Source of the DNA: Oceanicella sp. SM1341
GTDB taxonomy: Bacteria > Pseudomonadota > Alphaproteobacteria > Rhodobacterales > Rhodobacteraceae
Direction: 5' to 3'
Assembly: GCF_003448965.1 (NCBI RefSeq)
Contig: NZ_QRGC01000017.1
Span: 1-64,000, forward strand
DNA: 64,000 nt
The translations under genes and the position numbers were made by a program. Positions 58,895-64,000 of this stretch are shown here, one piece after another. How positions within the stretch are numbered: position 1 is the stretch's first letter; the number at the start of each line of letters is the position of its first letter. A model generated the notes under the pieces. The model was given only the letters and a program-made list of their open reading frames with translations, was not told the origin of the DNA and made no database searches.

Positions 58895-59680
58895 TCACGG
58901 GTTCGTGGGTGGGGAGCATCGGGCAGCCCACGCGGCCAGATCTCCGTACTCCCTCATGAATGCGATGAAGCTATCCGAGCAGCCGACCCGCGACAGAAAG
59001 GCTTCCAGATCCTCGCATGTCGCGTCTGACACGACTTCCTCACTCTCTTGTGTCGCGTAGGGGAGCGCGCGATTGACCAGCAGGAGCACGGTGGCGAGAT
59101 CGAGCAACCGGTGCGATACCGTCCGAATGTCAAAGGGAGGTCGCAGGCGTATGGCATTCTTTCCGCCGAATGCCCCGAGTTCGCTGTACACGAGCGCGAC
59201 GCGCTGAAGCAGCAGGCGCATCTGCCGAGCGTGAGCCTCGGGGAGCTTTTCGACAGCGTCCGGCAAGCCCGTCCGTACAGTCTCGGGAAGAACGATTTCC
59301 AATGCTGTCTGCAGACTTCCGCTATCGACCTCAATGGTTCGGATATAGTCGGGACTGACAGAGAGGTCCTCAGCACCGGCCCTGCCCCGAAAAATGGGGT
59401 CCGGGCAGGCGCGGAGTATCGCCGTGGCGACCGCGTCCGCCCAGCGCGATACTTCAGACAATAGCAACGGCAGCCCCGCCCTGGCCGTCCGCTCAGTTTG
59501 AGAGCGTCTTTCTGTCCGATGATTTTCGATCTGCTGCAACTGCCGGCGCATCATCCGCACGGTAAGTCCTCCGGCGACCAAGGCCAGCAACCCGGCGATC
59601 AGCGTCTGCCAGTGATCCACGAATGACCTCACCGCCCGCAGCGCCGCAAGCACGCCTGTCCAGACGCTCTCCAAGTCCAT
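58895..59680 (-). CDS. Orphan membrane-anchored protein of lower GC content
   Basis: 261 residues: an N-terminal membrane helix (WQTLIAGLLALVAGGLTVRM, ~25-45), a basic coiled-coil-like stretch (RRQLQQIENHRTERRSQTER) and a helical cytoplasmic remainder with no recognised motif. GGGAGGG precedes the ATG. The codon use is visibly less GC-rich at third positions than the neighbours, which suggests recent acquisition. It sits between the holin terminator and ccmF. Function unknown. Confidence 0.8.
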   Translation of the reverse strand: MDLESVWTGVLAALRAVRSFVDHWQTLIAGLLALVAGGLTVRMMRRQLQQIENHRTERRSQTERTARAGLPLLLSEVSRWADAVATAILRACPDPIFRGRAGAEDLSVSPDYIRTIEVDSGSLQTALEIVLPETVRTGLPDAVEKLPEAHARQMRLLLQRVALVYSELGAFGGKNAIRLRPPFDIRTVSHRLLDLATVLLLVNRALPYATQESEEVVSDATCEDLEAFLSRVGCSDSFIAFMREYGDLAAWAARCSPPTNP

Positions 59681-59725
59681 GGCCCCTCCCGAGCGAGCGA
59701 AGGAAGAGCATAGACTCAGCGAAGA

Positions 59726-59756
59726 AAAAACGCCCCTCCGACATTCGGAGGGGCGC
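59726..59756 (-). terminator. Intrinsic terminator after the GTA lysis genes
   Basis: Perfect 11-bp stem CGCCCCTCCGA (59732-59742) / TCGGAGGGGCG (59746-59756), three-base loop, followed on the minus strand by six T residues (59731-59726). It lies just beyond the holin stop codon (59761) and should end transcripts that come from ccmE, endolysin and holin. Confidence 0.93.
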
Positions 59757-59760
59757 GGTG

Positions 59761-60450
59761 TCAGGCCGTCCGGGCGAGGTATTCGGCCAGCGGCGGGTTG
59801 GCGGCGGCCGCGTCTGCCGTGACGGAGGCAGGTTCGGGGGCCACCGGGGGCTCTGGGGCCGCCCCCTCCCCTGCCATGTCCGGCTCGGCGAGCGGGGTCA
59901 CCCGGATGGGGGTGTCGGGCGCCTTCGGCTCGGGCCGGGGCGTGCTGGCGCTGTCTGGCGCGGGGCCCGGCTCCGCGATCGGCCGGGGGGCAAGGGCGCG
60001 GAGGCGGTCGACCTCGGCGAGGGTGCGGGCCACGTCGGCCGGGGCGGCAGAGACGCGGCGGGTTTCACGCATGTAGTGCAGCTCGCGCGCGCCGAAGTAG
60101 AAGGACACGACCGCGCCGAGCAGCCACCACAGCGGCTCGGGCACCAGTTGCAGCCCCTGCATGCGCACGGAGAAGCCCAGCGGGTCGGCCATCGCGTAGA
60201 TGAACAGCGCGAGGCAGCCGAGCGCCAGCGCCGGGCGCGGCAGGCGGTTCAGCCCGTCCACCAGCCCGGCGAAGCCAGTGGGCGGGCCGGGGCGGAACTC
60301 GGCGCCGAACTGGTCGAGCGCGCCGGTGAACTCGGCGGACTGGCGCGCCGCCTCGGCCTCGGAGTTCACCCGGAACACTTCCGAGACGTCCTTCACCCCG
60401 GTCGCGATCTGGCGGATGCCGCCGCCGAAGAGCCAGCTCATCACCCCCAT
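59761..60450 (-). CDS. Holin of the gene-transfer-agent type (GTA_holin_3TM)
   Basis: 229 residues starting MGVMSWLFGGGIRQIATGVK. The N-terminal part and two to three membrane helices (LALGCLALFIYAM, LWWLLGAVVSFYFGARELHY) match the GTA holin family; the C-terminal half is an Ala/Pro-rich, acidic, low-complexity tail. It should open the inner membrane so that the endolysin upstream can reach the cell wall and release GTA particles. It overlaps the endolysin stop by ten bases. In Rhodobacter capsulatus the holin-endolysin pair is likewise separate from the GTA structural cluster. Confidence 0.85.
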   Translation of the reverse strand: MGVMSWLFGGGIRQIATGVKDVSEVFRVNSEAEAARQSAEFTGALDQFGAEFRPGPPTGFAGLVDGLNRLPRPALALGCLALFIYAMADPLGFSVRMQGLQLVPEPLWWLLGAVVSFYFGARELHYMRETRRVSAAPADVARTLAEVDRLRALAPRPIAEPGPAPDSASTPRPEPKAPDTPIRVTPLAEPDMAGEGAAPEPPVAPEPASVTADAAAANPPLAEYLARTA

Positions 60451-61055
60451 GCCGCCACCCGCGCGCGGTGCTCGGCCTCGGTGAGGCGGAAGCGGGGGGA
60501 GATGAATTCCTCGGCCCGGGTGATCCAGCCGCCCTTGCCGCCGTCGCGCCGGCGGGCGTACTTGCGGCTCGCGGGGCGGCGGTCGGCCAGGGCGTAGTAC
60601 CAGTTGCGCCGTGCCACGCCGTATGCGTCGGGCAGCAGGCCTCCCATCGCCGCCTGGGCTGCCCCGGCGGCGGCGGCGGTGCGCGGGCCGCAGATGCCGT
60701 CGGCCGCAAGCGGGCCGAAACCCGCCTCGTTCAGCAACTCCTGCAACAGGCGCACCGCGGTGGCCCCCGCATTCACCTGCATGTCGAACACCGTGGGGTG
60801 CAGGGCTTCGGGCAGGCGCCCGAGGCCGGGGCGCTCGAAGTAGTTCGCCACGAAGATCTCCACCGCCCCCTCGCGCGGCAGGGCGCGGACGTCGGCCTCG
60901 TCCACGTCGCCGTCGCCGTCGATGTCGCGGCCGAGGGCGCGCAGGGTGTGGATGGTGACGCCGTGGTTGGTGGCGCCGCCGGGGTCGTCCGGGTCGTTCA
61001 CGAACCCGCCCTCGCGCGCAACGATGTCCCGCGCAATATCGCGTACTGATTGCAT
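60441..61055 (-). CDS. GTA endolysin (glycoside hydrolase 108 family)
   Basis: 204 residues starting MQSVRDIARDIVAREGGFVN. The GH108 N-acetylmuramidase signature is clear: the catalytic Glu in AREGGFVNDPDDPGGATNHG (residues ~13-32), then VFDMQVNAGATAVRLLQELL and a C-terminal peptidoglycan-binding 3-helix part (DGICGPRTAAAAGAA). It cleaves the glycan strands for lysis. GGAG precedes the ATG at 61055; the longer frame is not used. It starts 81 bases after ccmE and is followed by the holin. Confidence 0.9.
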   Translation of the reverse strand: MQSVRDIARDIVAREGGFVNDPDDPGGATNHGVTIHTLRALGRDIDGDGDVDEADVRALPREGAVEIFVANYFERPGLGRLPEALHPTVFDMQVNAGATAVRLLQELLNEAGFGPLAADGICGPRTAAAAGAAQAAMGGLLPDAYGVARRNWYYALADRRPASRKYARRRDGGKGGWITRAEEFISPRFRLTEAEHRARVAAWG

Positions 61056-61135
61056 GAAAATGTCTCCGCTGATGACCGGATGCCCGCGGCGCAAGGCCGG
61101 CCCGGGCTCCGGTGCGGGAGACTAGCGCAGGCGGA

Positions 61136-61150
61136 TTTACATTCCGCTAA
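61136..61150 (-). promoter_or_regulatory. CtrA-box-like site upstream of the GTA lysis genes
   Basis: On the minus strand TTAG-CGGAATG-TAAA, six of eight matches to TTAA-N7-TTAA with the correct spacer. It overlaps the ccmE stop codon. TAGTCT 11 bases further on could be a -10 box, which places the site over the -35 region as in CtrA-activated promoters. CtrA is known to control GTA lysis genes in R. capsulatus. Confidence 0.4.
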
Positions 61151-61601
61151 CCGGTTCCGGCTCCACGCCCTCGTGCTGCACGCCCTGCTCGCGCAGCGCG
61201 TCGACCACCTCGCGGGGCATGTAGGTCTCGTCATGCTTGGCGAGCACGTTGTCGGCCATGAACACGCCGTCGACGAGGTAGCCCGAGGCGATGGCCATCT
61301 CGCCCTCCTTGAACAGGTCGGGCAGCACCTGGGAGAAGCGCACCGGCACGGAGCTCGCGTTGTCGCGGATGTTGAAGCTGGTCTCCAGCCCCTCGCCGCG
61401 CACCAGGCTGCCCTCCTCCACGATGCCGCCGAGGCGAAAGCGCACGTCCGGGCCCGGCACGTCCTCGGCGATCTGGTAGGGCGCGCGGAAGAACTCGATC
61501 CCGTCCTGCATGGCATAGCCCACCATGCCGGCGGCGCCCGCCATGAGCACCAGCCCGACGATGATCAGGCGGATCCGTTGTTTCTTGCGCAGTCCGGCCA
61601 C
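61137..61601 (-). CDS. ccmE: Cytochrome c maturation haem chaperone CcmE
   Basis: 154 residues from GTG 61601 (GGGAGA just upstream, directly after the YihY stop); an ATG at 61628 is an alternative that would overlap that gene by 26 bases. A single N-terminal anchor (RLIIVGLVLMAGAAGMVGYA) is followed by the periplasmic beta-barrel. The haem-binding residues His123 and Tyr127 (AKHDETYMP) are present. It carries haem to CcmF. It is separated from ccmF by the lysis cassette and its terminator. Confidence 0.95.
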   Translation of the reverse strand: MAGLRKKQRIRLIIVGLVLMAGAAGMVGYAMQDGIEFFRAPYQIAEDVPGPDVRFRLGGIVEEGSLVRGEGLETSFNIRDNASSVPVRFSQVLPDLFKEGEMAIASGYLVDGVFMADNVLAKHDETYMPREVVDALREQGVQHEGVEPEPVSGM

Positions 61602-61602
61602 G

Positions 61603-62442
61603 TCATTCTCCCGCGACGGCAGGGCCATCCTCGCGCGAGGCTTCGAGGCTGGCGTTCACTTCGGCCCCGAAGATGAACACGATGCCGGTGAGGTAAAGGA
61701 ACAACATCGTGATGATCACACCGGCCAGGGTGCCGTAGGTGACGGTGTAGCTCGGGGCATAGTCGAGATAGGCGGAAAACGCCAGCGCCCCGACGAGCCA
61801 CAGCGCCGCAGACACCAGCACGCCGGGCCAGAGCCGGCGCGGCCGGCTCGATGAGGTGGCGAGCCGCCGGTGCAGCACCATGAGGAAGAACAGCAGCACC
61901 ACGATGCCCACCACGTAGCGCACCACGCTCACCACGCCGGGAATGCTGGTGTCGAGCCCGCTCTCCACCAGCCGGATGAGCAGCGGCCCGGCGACGATGG
62001 CAAGCCCCAGCACCACGAAGGTGAGCGTGCCCAGGAGCACCACCGAGACGGCCATCAGCCGGCGCATCACGTAGCTGCGCGGCGAGCGCACCTCGTAGGC
62101 GCGGTCGAGCGAGATGCGGAAGGCCTCCACCCCGTTCGAGGCGGTCCAGATCGCGACGAGCGCCGAGACGGTCACCACCCCGCGGGAGGAGCGCGAGACC
62201 ACCTCGTTCACCACCGGCGCGAGGGTCTGGGCCACGTGGCTGGGCAGCATCTCGAAGAGGAAGTCCACCGCCTCGACGCTCTGCGCCGGGCCGATGAGCA
62301 CGCCGGCCAGCGACACGCAGAAGATCAGGAAGGGGAACATGGCCAGCAGCACGGAATAGGCCACGTAGCCGGCCATCACGTCGCCCTCGTGGCGCATGAA
62401 GCGCGCGCCGGCGCGCACCATCACCCGTACGGGAACCGGCAT
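61603..62442 (-). CDS. YihY/virulence factor BrkB family membrane protein
   Basis: About 279 residues from ATG 62442, six membrane helices. The family pattern HEGDVMAGYVAYSVLLAMFP, FLFEMLPSHVAQTLAPVVNE and the C-terminal GTLAGVIITMLFLYLTGIVF is plain. The function is uncertain (earlier names tRNA-processing RNase BN are wrong). The frame is open to TTG 62625, overlapping the upstream acyltransferase stop, but the extra ~60 residues are Arg/Ser-rich and not conserved. ccmE starts two bases beyond its stop. Confidence 0.88.
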   Translation of the reverse strand: MPVPVRVMVRAGARFMRHEGDVMAGYVAYSVLLAMFPFLIFCVSLAGVLIGPAQSVEAVDFLFEMLPSHVAQTLAPVVNEVVSRSSRGVVTVSALVAIWTASNGVEAFRISLDRAYEVRSPRSYVMRRLMAVSVVLLGTLTFVVLGLAIVAGPLLIRLVESGLDTSIPGVVSVVRYVVGIVVLLFFLMVLHRRLATSSSRPRRLWPGVLVSAALWLVGALAFSAYLDYAPSYTVTYGTLAGVIITMLFLYLTGIVFIFGAEVNASLEASREDGPAVAGE

Positions 62443-62621
62443 GCGGCTCAGCCATCCCGGCTTCGTGTCGGGGCTGCGGGGGGCACGCTCACCCTCGATC
62501 TGCGGTGTCTGTCGGGTCTCTATCTTACTGCTCCGGCTCGGTTGGCGGCCGCACCGCGAGCGGGATGCGCGGCGCTGCGCAGGGATGCGCACTGGAACAG
62601 CTGTAGCAGAGGCGCGATTGT

Positions 62622-63602
62622 TCAACCGGCTTTTCTTCGTGCCGCTGCCAATTCGAAGTCGAACCCGTTGCCCAGATCACGCAGTGGCTCCGGCGAGAGG
62701 CGGTAGGTTTCTTCGCGAAGATAGGTCATGAGCGCCGCGGGGTCGGTGGCGCGGGCGGCGATTTCGGCGCGCGGCAGCGCCTCGCCCAGCACCATGCGCA
62801 CCGGCGCCCCCACCCGCACGCGGAATTCCTTGATGAGAAGCGCGAGCCGCAGGGTCTGGTGCAGGTGGCTCGCGATCTGGAACAGGCGCGAGTTCTGGCC
62901 GTCGAAGTAGAGCGGCACCACGGCGGCGCCGGACCGCGCGATCATCCGGGCGGTGAAGCTGCGCCAGCGCGGGTCCATCGGCCGGCCGAAGGGAGTGCGC
63001 GCGGTCGAGACGGTGCCGCCGGGGAAGATCGCGATGCAGCCCCCCTGCCCCAGGTAGTCGAGCGCTGCGCGCCGGGTGGCGATGTTGAGCCGCTGCGCCT
63101 CCGGCGTGGGGTCGAAGGAGATCGGCAGGATCACCCGGTCCAGCTCGCGCGCCTTGCGGAACACCGAGTTCGCGACGATGCGGAAATCGCCCCGGGCGCG
63201 GGCCAGCAGCCAGCCGGTCATCAGCCCGTCGAGAATGCCGTAGGGGTGGTTGGAGATCACCACCACCGGCCCCTCGGGCGGAATGCTGGCGAGGCTGCCG
63301 CCGACGATCTCGGGCGTGAGCCGGTAGCGCTCCACCAGCATGTCCCAGAAGCCGCTGCCGGTGGCCGCGGCCTCCGCGTAATCCCCCGCCATGCGCAGCA
63401 GCGCCAGCCGGCCGGTGAGGTTTTCCACCGAGCGGATCAGCGCCCGTCCGGCCCGGGTCTGCGCCGAGGAGGCATAGGAAATCTCGCGGGCGAGCGCCTC
63501 GACGCTCACGATATCGGGCGGCAGCGCCCCGGGCTGTGCTGTCTGCAACGCGGTCTCCTCCCCGCAGGCCGGCGCGGACGGGCCCGCGCGAACGCGTCTC
63601 AT
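62622..63602 (-). CDS. Lysophospholipid acyltransferase-like protein (PlsC/OlsA superfamily)
   Basis: About 326 residues from ATG 63602; a TTG at 63548 with GAGGAG upstream is the better-supported alternative start. The acyltransferase boxes are present: VISNHPYGILDGL (H-X4-D, around residue 130) and IFPGGTVSTARTPFGRP. Relatives make lyso-ornithine lipid or lysophosphatidate acylations (OlsA-like, haemolysin-type). Its stop is close to the BrkB-type gene, in the same direction. Confidence 0.82.
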   Translation of the reverse strand: MRRVRAGPSAPACGEETALQTAQPGALPPDIVSVEALAREISYASSAQTRAGRALIRSVENLTGRLALLRMAGDYAEAAATGSGFWDMLVERYRLTPEIVGGSLASIPPEGPVVVISNHPYGILDGLMTGWLLARARGDFRIVANSVFRKARELDRVILPISFDPTPEAQRLNIATRRAALDYLGQGGCIAIFPGGTVSTARTPFGRPMDPRWRSFTARMIARSGAAVVPLYFDGQNSRLFQIASHLHQTLRLALLIKEFRVRVGAPVRMVLGEALPRAEIAARATDPAALMTYLREETYRLSPEPLRDLGNGFDFELAAARRKAG

Positions 63603-63675
63603 TTGGCACGAATTTGTGTAAGTTTTGTCTAAACTCCCTCCGCCCTGCCCGGGTGCGGCCGGACGACCGGGCAAG

Positions 63676-63706
63676 AAAAAACCGCGCGCCCCGGGGGGCG
63701 CGCGGT
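63676..63706 (-). terminator. Intrinsic terminator of the rpsI operon
   Basis: ACCGCGCGCCCC (63681-63692) and GGGGCGCGCGGT (63695-63706) form a 12-bp perfect palindromic stem, followed on the minus strand by six T residues (63681-63676). It lies 25-55 bases after the rpsI stop codon. Confidence 0.92.
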
Positions 63707-63730
63707 CCGATGTCTCGCGAAGCGGCCGGA

Positions 63731-64000
63731 TCAGCGCTTCGAGAACTGGAACGACCGGCGGGCCTTCCGCTTGCCGTACTTCTTGCGCTCGACCACGCGG
63801 CTGTCGCGGGTGAGGAAGCCGGCGGCCTTGAGGGCCGGGCGCAGGCTCGGCTCGTACAGGGTCAGCGCCTTGGAGATGCCGTGCTTCACCGCGCCGGCCT
63901 GGCCGGAGAGGCCGCCGCCCTTCACGGTGCACATCACGTCGAACTGGCCGGCGACATTGGCGACCGAGAAGGCCTGGCCGATGACCATCTGCAGCACCGG
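63731..64000 (-). CDS. rpsI: 30S ribosomal protein S9, C-terminal part (runs off window)
   Basis: The last ~90 residues of S9 are in the window: [40 protein letters not shown], then the basic C-terminus [17 protein letters not shown]. The C-terminal SKR is the universal tail that contacts P-site tRNA. The start codon lies beyond the right edge (the Met codon at 63997 is internal), and rplM is expected next outside the window. Confidence 0.97.
   Translation of the reverse strand, partial: PVLQMVIGQAFSVANVAGQFDVMCTVKGGGLSGQAGAVKHGISKALTLYEPSLRPALKAAGFLTRDSRVVERKKYGKRKARRSFQFSKR

Noticed and set aside
62443..62625. N-terminal extension of the YihY/BrkB gene from TTG 62625
   Set aside because: The extra residues are Arg/Ser-rich and not family-like; ATG 62442 gives a normal length. 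The extension cannot be fully excluded because it overlaps the upstream stop.

Overview
The window looks like a chromosomal segment of an alphaproteobacterium of the Rhodobacteraceae/Roseobacter type. The reasons are: very GC-rich coding with strong GC3 bias; ctrA next to the DUF1153/SciP gene; a gene-transfer-agent (GTA) style endolysin and holin; split ccmE and ccmFH loci; an acyl-CoA dehydrogenase / thiolase / 3-hydroxyacyl-CoA dehydrogenase run behind a MerR regulator; and a CIRCE-controlled groESL operon. No tRNA, rRNA, insertion sequence or CRISPR array was seen.

Layout. 1-8.2 kb: an EamA exporter, groESL (minus strand, with a perfect CIRCE element and a terminator), a divergent GumN/TraB lipid-anchored or secreted protein, a HAD hydrolase and a DUF983 protein. 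These are separated by unusually long non-coding stretches holding two copies of a ~200-bp palindromic element. 8.3-16.4 kb: a complete Nit1C-type nitrilase cluster on the minus strand (nitB-C-D-E-F-G-H, overlapping genes) extended by a LnmK/Pnap_2097-like gene. It is divergent from a MocR-type PLP regulator, with an AT-rich operator-like region between them. 16.6-21.8 kb: MaoC hydratase, ribF, a PlsC-like acyltransferase, an LplT-like MFS carrier, YcgN and a threonine-aldolase-like enzyme. 22.0-24.4 kb: an orphan response regulator and a secreted 5'-nucleotidase. 24.8-26.8 kb: four tandem paralogous small lipoproteins of unknown function. 26.9-32.5 kb: class III aminotransferase, DUF952, pyrD, a MATE pump and two hotdog thioesterases.

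32.6-44.2 kb: a putative metal exporter behind an Irr/Fur-like palindrome, then a MerR regulator and a beta-oxidation operon (FadE, GST, FadA, cupin, FadJ) containing a 28-bp hairpin array, an acyl-CoA ligase, and an M48-like protein whose catalytic Glu is replaced by Ala. 44.4-50.7 kb: ligA, ctrA, sciP, mnmA and an M20 dipeptidase. 50.7-58.8 kb: a small unknown gene preceded by a six-unit, exactly 26-bp tandem repeat; then an apparent operon ccmF-ccmH-enoyl-CoA hydratase-glnE-histone-deacetylase-like gene. 58.9-64 kb: a lower-GC orphan gene, a terminator, GTA holin and endolysin, ccmE, YihY/BrkB, an acyltransferase, and the 3' part of rpsI with its terminator.

The strongest candidates for undescribed biology are the lipoprotein quartet (24.8-26.8 kb), the extended Nit1C cluster with its MocR control region, and the GTA lysis pair embedded in the cytochrome c maturation locus behind a CtrA-box-like site. 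The structured repeats (palindromic element, 28-bp hairpin array, 26-bp array) also deserve a search of the rest of the genome.
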